Under the pieces are notes generated by a model, which worked only from the letters and a program-made list of their open reading frames with translations, did no database searches and had not been told where the DNA came from. A stretch of DNA of 64,000 bases from Longimicrobiales bacterium (GTDB lineage Bacteria; Gemmatimonadota; Gemmatimonadetes; Longimicrobiales; Gaopeijiaceae). The stretch is taken from NCBI GenBank assembly GCA_958295645.1, contig OY282361.1:2570501-2634500 (forward strand), written 5' to 3'. Position 1 is the stretch's first letter. Each line of letters starts with the position of its first letter. Shown piece by piece: positions 7,572 to 16,894 of the stretch. Position numbers and translations under genes: made by a program.

Positions 7572-9218
7572 ATGACACGGCGAGGCGTCCCGCCCGAAAA
7601 GGTTGGCGATTCTTTGGCCACAGAGACAGGTGATGTCGTCGCGAATGGATGGGCTCCCAAGGGACCCGTCCACAGGAACCTGAGCCCGGCGCGACTCTAC
7701 GAGGATACGTTGCGAGCCGGCTCGGGCCGAATCGCCCAGGGCGGCGCCTTGGTCACCGCGACGGGGCCGCACACGGGGCGGTCTCCCGACGACCGCTACA
7801 TCGTCCGCAACGATGCGGCCGCCGCGGTCGACTGGGGCGCCGTCAACGTTCCCTTCGACGAGGAACGCTACGGCTCCCTCAAGAAGCATGTCTTGGATTA
7901 TCTGGACGGGCGTCCGTTGTACGTGCGCGACGCCTTGGCGGGCGCGGACGACCGCTACCAGATCGGAGTGCGGGTGGTCTCGGAGAGCCCTTGGCACGAC
8001 CTCTTCGCCTACAACATGCTTCGCCGCCTGCCGCCCGGCTGCGAGCTGGGGTCGCGTCCTAGGTTCACGGTCTACCACGCGCCGTTCCTCGAGGTCGAGG
8101 CCGCCCGCCACGGGACGCGGTCGAGCACGTTCGTGGTGATCGACTTCGCGCGCCGGGAGGTCTTGATCGGCGGGACGGCCTACGCCGGCGAAATCAAGAA
8201 GTCGGTGTTCTCGGTCCTCAACTTTCTGCTGCCCGCCGAGGGCGTGCTGCCCATGCACTGCTCCGCCAACGTCGGCGAGGAGGAGGATGCCGCCCTCTTC
8301 TTCGGACTTTCGGGCACCGGCAAGACCACGTTGTCGGCGGTCGCGGGCCGGCGTCTGATCGGCGACGACGAGCACGGCTGGAGCCGCGACGGGGTGTTCA
8401 ACTTCGAGGGCGGGTGCTACGCCAAGACCATTCGGCTGTCGCCGGAGGGGGAACCCGGCATCTATCGCACCACGAGGATGTTCGGAACCATTCTCGAGAA
8501 CGTCGCCCTGGACGAGCGCACCCGCGAAATCGACTACGACTGCGGACGGCTGACCGAGAACACGCGGGCTTCGTACCCCATTCACTTCATGCCGGAGTCC
8601 GTTTCCGGCGGCCGGGGCGGTCACCCGCGCCATGTGTTCTTCCTGACCGCCGACGCCTTTGGAGTGCTGCCGCCGGTCGCCAGGCTGGACGCGGAGCAGG
8701 CCATGTACCACTTCCTGTCCGGCTACACCGCGAAGGTGGCCGGCACCGAGCGGGGCGTGACCGAACCCAGGGCCACCTTCAGCGCTTGCTTCGGTGCGCC
8801 GTTCCTGCCCCGCCACCCGATCGTCTACGCCGACTTGCTCCGCGAGAAGATTCAGGCTCTCGGGGTCAAGGTCTGGCTCGTGAACACGGGCTGGACGGCC
8901 GGCGGCTTCGGCGTCGGCGAGCGAATCCGGCTGGAGTACACGCGGGCGATGGTCGAGGCGGCCTTGCGAGGGGCTCTCGACGACGTGCCGTTGGCCCGGG
9001 ACCCGGCGTTCGGGCTCAGCGTTCCAGTGCGGGTGCCGGGCGTGCCCGACGCCGTTCTGTCGCCGCGCGGCACATGGCCCGACGCGGAGCGCTACGACCG
9101 GGCCGCCGAACGGTTGGCGGGCATGTTCAGCGAGAACTTCGCGCGCTTCGGGGGGGCGTCGTCCGCAGCCGCGTCCGTGACCGCAACTGGCGCGGGCGCT
9201 ATGCGGCCGGCCTCTTGA
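7572..9218 (+). CDS. pckA: Phosphoenolpyruvate carboxykinase (ATP)
   Basis: A 548-residue cytosolic enzyme converting oxaloacetate plus ATP to phosphoenolpyruvate, CO2 and ADP, the entry step of gluconeogenesis. Diagnostic motifs are GPHTGRSPDDRYIVR, the substrate-binding FSVLNFLLP and HCSANVG segments, the kinase-1a P-loop GLSGTGKTT (from residue 245), kinase-2 RLIGDDEHGW and the adenine-site region SARYD-like IHFMPES. Length matches the family (about 540). The ATG at 7572 is taken as start; a TTG at 7524 would add 16 residues with no family match. No clear ribosome binding site is seen. It is divergent from the Omp85-like gene and is followed after 3 bp by the M23 peptidase gene. Confidence 0.96.
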   Translation: MTRRGVPPEKVGDSLATETGDVVANGWAPKGPVHRNLSPARLYEDTLRAGSGRIAQGGALVTATGPHTGRSPDDRYIVRNDAAAAVDWGAVNVPFDEERYGSLKKHVLDYLDGRPLYVRDALAGADDRYQIGVRVVSESPWHDLFAYNMLRRLPPGCELGSRPRFTVYHAPFLEVEAARHGTRSSTFVVIDFARREVLIGGTAYAGEIKKSVFSVLNFLLPAEGVLPMHCSANVGEEEDAALFFGLSGTGKTTLSAVAGRRLIGDDEHGWSRDGVFNFEGGCYAKTIRLSPEGEPGIYRTTRMFGTILENVALDERTREIDYDCGRLTENTRASYPIHFMPESVSGGRGGHPRHVFFLTADAFGVLPPVARLDAEQAMYHFLSGYTAKVAGTERGVTEPRATFSACFGAPFLPRHPIVYADLLREKIQALGVKVWLVNTGWTAGGFGVGERIRLEYTRAMVEAALRGALDDVPLARDPAFGLSVPVRVPGVPDAVLSPRGTWPDAERYDRAAERLAGMFSENFARFGGASSAAASVTATGAGAMRPAS

Positions 9219-9221
9219 ACG

Positions 9222-10523
9222 ATGCTCCGGGAAGTCGCAAGGGCTGCGGGGCGCGGGACCGGGGCGTTGCGCCGCTTTGACGGTTCGGGCCTCCGGTGGG
9301 CCGTGCTGGGCGTCGTTGCGGTCGCGGTTGCCTGCGAGCCCACGGAGCGCTTCCGCGACCGCTTTCGGTCCGAGACGCCGTGGGAGGCGTACGGCGCTTC
9401 GTTGAACCAGGCCGGGCTGGACGACACCGCATTGGGCCGGGCCTGGGCCGTGGCGGCGCGGCGAGCCGTCGATTCCGCTGCCGCCGTGTCGCTGCCTTTC
9501 GAGGAGACGGGGTTCATCGCCGCCGACTCTCCCGGCGCCGCCGGCTACCGCGTGGACCTGCCCCGCGGGCGGAAGCTGGTGGTGGACGTCGAGGTGGACG
9601 CCGAGGCGCGCGTGTTCGTCGATCTCTTCCGAATGCCCGACAACCCGGACGATCGCCCACGGCCGGTGTTTTGGTCGGACTCCGCGAGGCTGACGTTCGT
9701 CTACGAACCGAGGCGGGCGGGCACGTTCTTGCTCCGTGTGCAACCGGAACTCCTCCGGGGCGGCTCCTATCGGGTCGCGATCCAGGAGACCGCGCAGCTG
9801 GTCTTTCCCGTGGAGGGTCGCGGCATGGAGGCGATCCGCAGTTCGTTCGGCGCGCCCCGAGACGGCGGCCGCCGCCGCCACAAGGGCGTGGACATCTTCG
9901 CGTCGCGCGGCGTTCCGGTGCTGTCGGCCACGGCGGGACGGGTTGCCAACGTGGACGAGACGAACCTGGGCGGCAAGGTGGTGTGGGTTCGCGGCTCCGC
10001 CGGCAGCGCCGCCGTGCGCTACAACGGCGAGAGTCGTCCGTGGCCCTTGGCGTCGCCCGTTGAAGAAGATGCGGTGCACAGCCTCTACTACGCGCACCTG
10101 GACAGCCAGTACGTCCGCGGCGGCGAGCGAGTGCGTCCCGGCGACACGCTGGGCTTCGTGGGCAACACCGGCAACGCGCGCTCGACGCCTCCCCATCTGC
10201 ACTTCGGCATCTATCGGCGGGGCCGGGGAGCGGTGGACCCCGAGCCGTTTCTGAGGCCGCCCAGGGAGCTGCGGCGCTCGGAGACGGCCGCGGATCCCGG
10301 TCTTCTGGGTGCGCGCGCCCGTGTGGCTCCCGACGCTTCGTTGCGAACCGGCCCGGCGAGCGAGAGCAGCAGGCTTCGCGTGCTCGCGGCCGGCCAGACC
10401 GTGAGGGTGCTGGGCGCTGCGGGGCCGTGGTACCGAGTGGTCTTGCCGGACGGTGCGGCCGGCTACGTCGCGGCGAGGGCCGTGGGCGGGACGCCGCTGG
10501 CCGAGTCCGCCGGGTCGAGTTGA
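9222..10523 (+). CDS. M23-family metallopeptidase with C-terminal SH3-like domain, likely lipoprotein
   Basis: A 433-residue exported protein. A hydrophobic segment WAVLGVVAVAVAC near residues 25-37 ends in a Cys that could be lipidated, although the -3 position is Ala rather than Leu. The LytM/M23 domain (about 205-345) has the zinc motif HKGVDIFASRG, the YYAHLD strand, the GFVGNTGNARSTPPHLHFG core and the terminal HLHFGIY. A bacterial SH3-like domain (about 360-430, RVAPDASLRTGPASESSRLRV then GYVAARAV) follows and may bind the cell wall. It probably cleaves peptidoglycan cross-links or regulates such cleavage. All metal ligands appear present. It lies between pckA (3 bp) and the sulfate-activation gene (9 bp). 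Confidence 0.92.
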   Translation: MLREVARAAGRGTGALRRFDGSGLRWAVLGVVAVAVACEPTERFRDRFRSETPWEAYGASLNQAGLDDTALGRAWAVAARRAVDSAAAVSLPFEETGFIAADSPGAAGYRVDLPRGRKLVVDVEVDAEARVFVDLFRMPDNPDDRPRPVFWSDSARLTFVYEPRRAGTFLLRVQPELLRGGSYRVAIQETAQLVFPVEGRGMEAIRSSFGAPRDGGRRRHKGVDIFASRGVPVLSATAGRVANVDETNLGGKVVWVRGSAGSAAVRYNGESRPWPLASPVEEDAVHSLYYAHLDSQYVRGGERVRPGDTLGFVGNTGNARSTPPHLHFGIYRRGRGAVDPEPFLRPPRELRRSETAADPGLLGARARVAPDASLRTGPASESSRLRVLAAGQTVRVLGAAGPWYRVVLPDGAAGYVAARAVGGTPLAESAGSS

Positions 10524-10532
10524 GGCACGCGC

Positions 10533-12266
10533 TTGAACGAAGCTCACGGCGGCGCCCTCGTGGATCTGCGCGCGACGGCGGAGCGCGCGCGGGAGTTGTG
10601 GGCGTCGGTCTTGGACTGGCGCTGGTCGTGGAGCTTGGACGAGCGTGCTCGCTGCGACTTGGAGGTGCTCGTCGAAGGCGGCTTCTCGCCCCTGCGCGGC
10701 TTCATGAATCGCGCCGACTACGAGAGCGTCTTGTCGAGAAAGCGACTGGCGGACGGGACCCTCTGGCCGGTGCCCGTGACGCTGGCGGTTCCGTGCGGCT
10801 TGGCCGAGAAGCTGTCCCGGGGGGACCTGCTCGCCCTGCGGGACGCCCAGGGCAACGTCCTCGCGATCCTCCACGTCGGCGACGTCTGGCAGCCCGACCT
10901 GCGTGCCGAGGCCCACGCCGTGTTCGCGAGCCGGGCGGGCGGGGCGGCGGCGAACCTCGTGGAGCACCCGTGGGCGGGCCGGTTGCTGAGAACGACGGAC
11001 ACGGCCTACGTCGGAGGGCGAATCGAGGCGCTCGGCTCGCAGATCCACTACGACTACCAGGAACTGCGCCGGAGCCCAGCCGAGTTGCGCTCGCTGTTCC
11101 AAGAACGAGGCTGGCGCCGGGTGGCGGGGTTCCAGACCCGCAACCCCATGCACCGCGTCCACTTGGCTCTGGTGAAGCGCGCGATCGAGGGGGCCGGCGC
11201 CAAGCTTCTCGTGCATCCCACCGTCGGCGTCGCGCCGCCGGGCGACATCGACCACTTCACGCGGGTGAGGTGCTACTTGGCGGCCATGACCGCTTTCTCT
11301 CGAGACGATGCCGTCCTGGCGCTGCTGCCGTTGGCCATGCGCATGGCGGGCCCGCGGGAGGCGGTCTGGCACGCGATCATCCGAAAGAACTACGGCTGCA
11401 CGCATTTCATCGTGGGCCGAGATCACGCGGGGCCGGGCCGGGACTCTTCGGGCGTGCCCTTCTTCGCCCCGGAGGAGGCGCGAGAGGCGATTCGGGAGCA
11501 CGAAGAAGAGCTGGGGGTCGGCCTGTGCGAGAGCGAAGAGATGGTCTACGTGCCCGAGCGCGGCAAGGCGCTGGCGCTGGGCGAAGTACCGGCTGGAGCA
11601 GCCACCAAGCAGCTTTCCGGCAGCGAGATGCGGCGGCGGTTGCGAGCAGGCGAGGCGCTCCCGGAGTGGTTCACGCTGCCGGCGGTGGCAGAGGAGCTGC
11701 ACCGCGCCTTTCCGCCTCGGCGCAAGCGCGGCTTCACGGTGTTCTTCACCGGCCTCTCGGGTGCGGGGAAGAGCACGATCGCGGGAGCGCTGATGGTCAA
11801 GTTGCGAGAGATCGCCGAGCGTCCCGTCACGCTCCTCGACGGCGACGTCATGCGCCGCCACCTGTCGAGCGAACTCGGCTTCTCGAAGAAGCACCGGGAC
11901 CTCAACATCCGCCGCACCGCGTTCGTGGCGAGCGAGATCACCAAGAACGGGGGAGCCGCCATATGCGCGCCCATCGCGCCCTACGCCGTTGCCCGCGAGG
12001 AAGCTCGCCGGATGGTCGAGGAGGCCGGCGGGTTCTTCCTCGTCTACGTCTCGACGCCCATCGAAGTTTGCGAACGGAGGGATCGCAAGGGACTGTACGC
12101 CCGCGCCCACGCCGGCATCATCGAGCAGTTCACCGGCGTCTCGGACCCGTACGAGACGCCGGACGACGCGGATATGGTCATCGACGGCACGGCCGTAACG
12201 GTGGCCGAGGCTGCGGAAACCATCGTCCGCCACATCCGCCGCCAGGGGTACATCGCGGAGGAATAG
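10533..12266 (+). CDS. Bifunctional sulfate adenylyltransferase/adenylylsulfate kinase
   Basis: A 577-residue fusion of ATP sulfurylase (about 1-385) and APS kinase (about 400-577), making APS and then PAPS from sulfate and ATP. The sulfurylase part has the conserved QTRNPMHRVH (from residue 201), HPTVGVAPPGDID and GRDHAGPG motifs. The kinase part has the P-loop GLSGAGKS (from residue 407), LLDGDVMRRHL and the GFSKKHRDLNIRR segment, so both active sites look intact. The start is TTG 10533, 7 nt after a GAGG. The fused form serves sulfate assimilation and PAPS supply for sulfotransferases. No separate CysD/CysN or CysH is in the window. It is convergent with the Wzi-like gene. Confidence 0.96.
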   Translation: MNEAHGGALVDLRATAERARELWASVLDWRWSWSLDERARCDLEVLVEGGFSPLRGFMNRADYESVLSRKRLADGTLWPVPVTLAVPCGLAEKLSRGDLLALRDAQGNVLAILHVGDVWQPDLRAEAHAVFASRAGGAAANLVEHPWAGRLLRTTDTAYVGGRIEALGSQIHYDYQELRRSPAELRSLFQERGWRRVAGFQTRNPMHRVHLALVKRAIEGAGAKLLVHPTVGVAPPGDIDHFTRVRCYLAAMTAFSRDDAVLALLPLAMRMAGPREAVWHAIIRKNYGCTHFIVGRDHAGPGRDSSGVPFFAPEEAREAIREHEEELGVGLCESEEMVYVPERGKALALGEVPAGAATKQLSGSEMRRRLRAGEALPEWFTLPAVAEELHRAFPPRRKRGFTVFFTGLSGAGKSTIAGALMVKLREIAERPVTLLDGDVMRRHLSSELGFSKKHRDLNIRRTAFVASEITKNGGAAICAPIAPYAVAREEARRMVEEAGGFFLVYVSTPIEVCERRDRKGLYARAHAGIIEQFTGVSDPYETPDDADMVIDGTAVTVAEAAETIVRHIRRQGYIAEE

Positions 12267-12308
12267 GCGCGGGGCGGGGGGACGGAGTCGCTCGACCCCG
12301 CGTCGGAT

Positions 12309-12339
12309 GGCCGCCCGCTCCGCCTCCTCAGGGGCGGCC
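12309..12339. terminator. Possible hairpin at convergent gene ends
   Basis: GGCCGCCC at 12309-12316 and its complement at 12332-12339 form an 8-bp stem with a 15-nt loop. It lies between the ATP sulfurylase/APS kinase stop and the convergent Wzi-like gene, and overlaps the stop codon of the latter. There is no T-tract. In DNA of this GC content the stem could be chance. Confidence 0.3.
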
Positions 12340-13938
12340 TCCGGGGCGGAACCCGACCGTCAGGCGCGCCAAGAAGTTGTCGCGGGCGCTCCCTGCGAAG
12401 CCGAAGTTGTCCACGTGCTCGTAGCCGAGGCGAAGCGATGCGTCCACGCCTCGAGGGCCGGGGTCGCGGCGCCAGTCGAAGGCAACTCTGGCGCGGGTCT
12501 CGTCCGGATTGTCGGCCGTCCGGGTCCACTCGGGTCCGCGCGGTGGGCCCGGAGGGCTCCGCAGGCTCCATTCGTCCGCCGAGTAGTGTTCCCACGCAAC
12601 GGAGACGGAGGCCTTCCATTCGTGCGCGCGCCAAGCCGCGCCGCCGGCGACGCTCCAGGCGTTGGGCCCCAGCGGATCGCCCACCACACGCCCGCCGAGC
12701 GTCAGACCCGACGTGAACTGGTGGTGCGTGTGGACCAACGGGCCCGCGTGCCGTCCCTCCATCCAGAGGTCCAACCGCCCCTGGCTCCCCAATCCGAAGG
12801 TTCGCGCTCCGGCGGTCCAAAGAGCGTCGCGCCAGTATCCGCGCGCGAACTGCCGAAGGCTCTGGCGCATGTCGGTCGCCAGGAAGTTCAGGTACAACTG
12901 CGTTCTGGCCCGCTTGATGGTGACGCGGAGATCGCCTCCGCCGGCTTTGTCGGACACCTCGATCACGCCGCCCCTGACCGGCAGGAGCAGGTCGGCGACT
13001 CGGGCTAGGAACCCTGCGCTCGGGGCGCCTTCGCCACCTTGGTGATTCAGATACACCAGCCCCAGTTCCAAGGAGGAGACCGGACGGTATCCGAGACGGA
13101 AGGCCGCCAGCAGGCTCCGGGGCGTGTCCCGCTCCGCCTCCATGCGGGCGACGAGCGCAGAGGCCTGCCAGACGCCCCAGTTGCGCAACGACCCCGGCAG
13201 CCGAAACGGACGGTCCGTTGCGACGCGCACCATGTCGAGGCCGCGAGGGTTGTGGGAGAGCGCCGCGCCGCCGGAGCGTCCGTACCCCAGGGTCACGTGA
13301 TTCCTGCCGGCTTCGACGGCGACCGAACCGACCAATGCGCGCAAGTAGGCGTCGAACAGGGCGACGTCGGCTTCGGCCGCGCGGCCGTCCCGCCAGCTGG
13401 ACGCCCAAAAGCGGGGGGTGGCCCGAAGAACCAGCCGGCCGGCCGCCGCCTCGGCCGACAGTGCGGCGGCGCTCGTCCAGCCGTCGGCTGCGAGGCGGCC
13501 TTGGTTGCCCTGAAGAAACGGATTCAGCTGGCCGTCGATGCCGCTGGCGGCGCCCGGCCCCAGGTCGCGGGACGGAGAGCGCGCGGCCCAAAGCTCGGCG
13601 GACATCGAGCGCAAGACGACTCTGGGCGGTTCCTCTCCCGCGATCGGCCCAAAGAGCGCATTCAGGCGGGCGAGCGCCTCCTGGACCCGGGCGGTCGCGC
13701 CGCCTCTCTCCGAAACGCTCCGCAGGGCTTCGGCCGTCCATCGCCCAAAGGCGGCCCGCGAGTGCGGCGCTTGCCCCCCCACGAAGTCGCGGACGAGCCC
13801 GGCGGCCACGAGGAGGTGCAGATCCTCGTAAGCAGGGTCCAGGTTGGGGACATAGGCCGTTGCCTGGCCCTGAACTGGGCAAGGGGCAAGGGCCAGCGCG
13901 AAGGCTGTCGTCCACGCACTCCGGGGAAGCGTGAGCAT
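12328..13938 (-). CDS. Capsule assembly Wzi-like outer-membrane protein
   Basis: A 536-residue exported protein with a signal peptide (MLTLPRSAWTTAFALALAP, cleavage near VQGQA), a short helical N-terminal region (EDLHLLVAAGLV) and a long beta-barrel with alternating aromatic strands such as HVTLGYGRSGG and RLGYEHVDNFGF. This arrangement fits the Wzi family, outer-membrane barrels that help retain capsule polysaccharide at the surface. The ATG at 13938 is chosen because it begins directly with the signal peptide; the open frame further upstream has no signal. No polysaccharide synthesis genes lie nearby, so its substrate is unknown. A more general outer-membrane porin is the alternative. Confidence 0.75.
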   Translation of the reverse strand: MLTLPRSAWTTAFALALAPCPVQGQATAYVPNLDPAYEDLHLLVAAGLVRDFVGGQAPHSRAAFGRWTAEALRSVSERGGATARVQEALARLNALFGPIAGEEPPRVVLRSMSAELWAARSPSRDLGPGAASGIDGQLNPFLQGNQGRLAADGWTSAAALSAEAAAGRLVLRATPRFWASSWRDGRAAEADVALFDAYLRALVGSVAVEAGRNHVTLGYGRSGGAALSHNPRGLDMVRVATDRPFRLPGSLRNWGVWQASALVARMEAERDTPRSLLAAFRLGYRPVSSLELGLVYLNHQGGEGAPSAGFLARVADLLLPVRGGVIEVSDKAGGGDLRVTIKRARTQLYLNFLATDMRQSLRQFARGYWRDALWTAGARTFGLGSQGRLDLWMEGRHAGPLVHTHHQFTSGLTLGGRVVGDPLGPNAWSVAGGAAWRAHEWKASVSVAWEHYSADEWSLRSPPGPPRGPEWTRTADNPDETRARVAFDWRRDPGPRGVDASLRLGYEHVDNFGFAGSARDNFLARLTVGFRPGGRP

Positions 13939-14145
13939 GGTCGAAGATATCGGCAAACGCAAGAATTGGAGCACCCCTGGCGCGACCCTTCTTCGCGTAC
14001 GCGTCTGCGGCCATGCCGTGTCTCGACCCGACCCGAGCAGCTCGCGGGGCTGCGGGCCTTGCAAGCGAACGCGCCGACAGCATACTATCGTCGAATGGGC
14101 CCCCGGAGATCCGGAGTCCGCGGCATCCATTCAGTGGAGTTGGAC

Positions 14146-15231
14146 ATGGGTTCTCGCCGACGAGGTGGTACGCTCGTTGCGTTCGCATCGTTGCTCGTGC
14201 TTGCAATCGCGGTCTGGAGCGCAGTCGCCATCGCGACCCATCGCAGGGGCGTGCCGACCGATATCGAGTCCAGCCGCGGCGGCCAGCATTATACGTCCTC
14301 TGAGGATTCCGGCCTGTCGGCAGCTGCGAGCGAGGCAAGGCTCTATTCGGAGATTCTCGACGTCGGCGATGTTGCCGCCAACGACAGCGTTTGGTATGTG
14401 CTCGACGCCCGGGCGGTCACAGTGCACATGGTACACCGCGACGGCACATGGCTGGGCGCCTTCGGAAGACAAGGAGACGGCCCCGGCGAGTTCTCGTCGC
14501 CGGTGGCGGTAGCTGCTTTCGACGGCGTCGTGGCTGTCGCCGACGAGCAGCGAGTGCACCTTCACAAGCCGGACGGAACCTACGTCGGGCAACGCCATGT
14601 CGCACCACGTGGCTGCGCTTTGGTTCGCCCCCTGGACATTGTCGGCTTCGGGACGACTTTCTTCCTTCTCGTCGAGTGCCACTCGGGGCCCGCTGCCGAG
14701 CGCTTGGTGCTTGGGGACGGCCACGACGAACTCGAAGCGCTCGTCCGACGGCGCCCAGCGTTTGGCGCCGAGGCGATCATCGACTTCGGAGCGGTCTACG
14801 TGTTGAGCGAGCACCCAGCCGGGTTCGCCTTCGGCAACGCGAATGACGAGTGCTTGACGATCTACGACCGCAATGGTGCGCATGTGGATCGTGCGTGCCA
14901 CGAGGGACTCGAGCGACTGCCGTTTCCAGCCGACACGAGGCGAGACTTGGCGGCCGCCTTCAGGAGCCGACGCCGATCCGCGACCGTGCAACTGCCGGAT
15001 CGTCTTCCTCCCTTTGATCGCGTGTTCGCGGACGGGGAGAGGCTCGTGTACCGCGCGTTCGCCGATGCTGATGCCTCGCGACTGGTGGTCCAAGGCGCAA
15101 CGGGAGAGATGGAAGTCCTTCCGATTCCAAATGCTCCCTTGCTTTTCGTTGCAGGCGGTGGAGCCCTGGCCGCCTGGGAAGACTTCGAGGGCACCCGAAT
15201 CGGTTGGTACGGCCTCGGGCAGAAGCAGTGA
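14146..15231 (+). CDS. Membrane-anchored 6-bladed beta-propeller protein
   Basis: A 361-residue protein with an N-terminal membrane anchor or uncleaved signal (TLVAFASLLVLAIAVWSAVA, about residues 8-28) and an NHL/6-bladed propeller. The motif GRQGDGPGEFSSPVAVA is diagnostic of this propeller class. Repeated blades follow (VHLHKPDGTYVG, LTIYDRNGAHVD). Four cysteines occur in the propeller. The ATG at 14146 has GGAG at 14136-14139. The stop overlaps the GTG start of the ABC ATPase gene by 4 nt, so the propeller is translationally coupled to an ABC exporter. It may be an extracytoplasmic sensor, adaptor or substrate-capture partner of that transporter; this is inferred from the operon only. GC is noticeably lower here than in flanking genes. 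Confidence 0.8.
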   Translation: MGSRRRGGTLVAFASLLVLAIAVWSAVAIATHRRGVPTDIESSRGGQHYTSSEDSGLSAAASEARLYSEILDVGDVAANDSVWYVLDARAVTVHMVHRDGTWLGAFGRQGDGPGEFSSPVAVAAFDGVVAVADEQRVHLHKPDGTYVGQRHVAPRGCALVRPLDIVGFGTTFFLLVECHSGPAAERLVLGDGHDELEALVRRRPAFGAEAIIDFGAVYVLSEHPAGFAFGNANDECLTIYDRNGAHVDRACHEGLERLPFPADTRRDLAAAFRSRRRSATVQLPDRLPPFDRVFADGERLVYRAFADADASRLVVQGATGEMEVLPIPNAPLLFVAGGGALAAWEDFEGTRIGWYGLGQKQ

Positions 15232-15965
15232 CCCCGAACGGCAGTGCGCCGCTGGTGCGGGTGAACCGTCTAGTGGTTGCGTACCGAAACTGGTTTCGTC
15301 GCGTCCCCGTGCTGAACGGTGCGAGCATGACGGCGCATTCTGGCGAGATCACGGCTGTCGTGGGACGCAATGGAGCTGGCAAGACAACCTTGTTCCTGGC
15401 CTTGCTCGGCTTCCTGCGACCCGATGCGGGCGATTGCCTTGTGGGCGACTTGGCGCCAGGCGCCTATCGCCGCCTGCATGGAGCGGGGTATCTCCCGGAA
15501 TCCCCCTCGTTTCCACATGGTTGGACTTGTCGCGACTTGTTGGCGCGCAGCATCGATCTGGTCGGCCGGTCGGGCGATCGCGAATCCGAATTCGCGCGGG
15601 CCGTGGTCCGTAGTGGATTGGACACAGCGACGGTGGCAAAGCGGGAGCACAAGTGCTCGATGGGAACCCGGCGACGGATCTCGTTTGCCTGCGCCTTGGT
15701 TGGAGACCCGAAGTTCCTGGTGCTCGACGAGCCGTTCTCGGGACTTGATCTCCCGGCCTGCAAAGCAATGCGGAACGAGATGCGGACCGCCCGCAGTCGA
15801 GGTGCAACAGTGCTTTTCGCCAGCCACCGATTGTCCGAAGTCGAACGGTTGGCCGACCGGGTCTTTGTGTTGACAGACGGCGCCGTGGAACCGCTAGCGA
15901 GTTTCAATTCCAAGGACGGACAGGGGTGGTCTGGATTGGAAGCCGAACTGGAAGGACGGCTGTGA
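15228..15965 (+). CDS. ABC transporter ATP-binding protein, BcrA/NatA-like
   Basis: A 245-residue ATPase subunit. Walker A is GRNGAGKTT (from residue 46), the Q-loop/helical region follows, the signature is the divergent CSMGTRRR (compare the SLGM form of BcrA-type ATPases), Walker B is FLVLDEPFSGLD and the switch His is in FASHRLSE. All catalytic elements are therefore present. The GTG at 15228 overlaps the upstream stop (GTGA), and the gene ends in another GTGA overlap with the permease gene. ATPases of this class power exporters of peptides, lipids or ions. The substrate cannot be read from the sequence. Confidence 0.93.
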   Translation: MTPNGSAPLVRVNRLVVAYRNWFRRVPVLNGASMTAHSGEITAVVGRNGAGKTTLFLALLGFLRPDAGDCLVGDLAPGAYRRLHGAGYLPESPSFPHGWTCRDLLARSIDLVGRSGDRESEFARAVVRSGLDTATVAKREHKCSMGTRRRISFACALVGDPKFLVLDEPFSGLDLPACKAMRNEMRTARSRGATVLFASHRLSEVERLADRVFVLTDGAVEPLASFNSKDGQGWSGLEAELEGRL

Positions 15966-16699
15966 GCCGCCAGTTGGTGCCCTTGGCCGCCAGGGTCGGC
16001 CATTTCTTGTTGCCGCACCGCGGTACGCTGGGGCTGTTCTTCGCCTGCACGGCGGCGCTCTTTGCTCTCTATTCGCTCGCCTGGAGAGAAGAAGCCCTCA
16101 AGGTCGTGGGGCCGATGGCGATTCTGCTTCCGATGCTTGTCGCCGACGTTTGCGCGGACTTCCGCGGCGGCCAAGCGGCCTTTTGGTTGCAGCGACCCGT
16201 CAGTCCGGTGCGATTCTACTTGACGAAGTTCGCAGAAGCAGCGTTGGCCAGCGTTGGGCTGGTCGTACTGTACGTAGGTGCGGTGTCGGTCGCGGCGTTG
16301 CTCTTGGGCGGAGCGCCGGAGTCGCATCCAATGCTTCAGTTGCCGCTGGTTGCGATGGCCGCTGTGACGCTTTCGGCGGTCGGTTTCGGTCTGTCGGCTT
16401 GGCTCCCCGGTGGCGCGCGCCTCGCCTTGGCCGGCTTCGTCGCGATCAGCCTGTCCGCGGTGGTCGTAGTTGAAGTTCGGCCCGGCGTGGAGGATTGGCT
16501 TGCGGTCCGCGTCGTCCAGGCGGCGTTGTGGCCGATACGCGACTTGACGGCATCGAGCCAATGGATACTCGGCGACCGCGACAGCGCCATTGGTCCGTTG
16601 TTGCGGATTGCAACTCACGTTGGCGCGTGGACAGCGCTTGGCGCGTGGGGCGTCGGGAGGGCCGTCTCGAGCGGCAGGATGGCTGGAGCGGACAGGTAA
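15962..16699 (+). CDS. ABC transporter permease subunit
   Basis: A 245-residue integral membrane protein with about six hydrophobic helices (for example LGLFFACTAALFALYSLAW, MAILLPMLVADVC, ALASVGLVVLYVGAVSVAAL and LALAGFVAISLSAVVVVEV). The pattern matches ABC-2-like permeases that pair with BcrA-type ATPases, though no strong family motif is visible. The GTG at 15962 overlaps the ATPase stop by 4 nt. With the propeller protein and ATPase it forms a three-gene coupled unit with a complete half-transporter; two copies of each subunit would form the exporter. It ends 195 bp before the next gene. Confidence 0.82.
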   Translation: MSRQLVPLAARVGHFLLPHRGTLGLFFACTAALFALYSLAWREEALKVVGPMAILLPMLVADVCADFRGGQAAFWLQRPVSPVRFYLTKFAEAALASVGLVVLYVGAVSVAALLLGGAPESHPMLQLPLVAMAAVTLSAVGFGLSAWLPGGARLALAGFVAISLSAVVVVEVRPGVEDWLAVRVVQAALWPIRDLTASSQWILGDRDSAIGPLLRIATHVGAWTALGAWGVGRAVSSGRMAGADR

Positions 16700-16894
16700 G
16701 CTGGGCCGCCGAGACCGCGACGCCCGATCCGCCATGCCGAGGCAAGGATGCCGATTCGGTCTCCAGCCGGACTTGCCGCCCGCCTCGGACGGCCCCAGTT
16801 TGCTGGTGCGAGTCCCTTTTTGAACCCTTCCACGCCCGCCTTCGCCCGCCGCGTCGACCGGCGATCCGTCTCCCCAGAAAACTGGTAAACCGTG

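Noticed and set aside
7494-12233. The upstream part of a 2216-residue minus-strand open frame that ends at 5583
   Set aside because: Only the last 636 residues (below 7493) show a signal peptide, POTRA region and barrel. The rest is antisense to pckA, the M23 gene and the ATP sulfurylase/APS kinase and has the Arg/Pro-rich composition of a shadow frame in GC-rich DNA.
15660-15700. Inactive ABC ATPase because the LSGGQ signature is absent
   Set aside because: CSMGTRRR fits the known SLGM/SKGM variation of BcrA/NatA-type ATPases, and all other motifs are intact.
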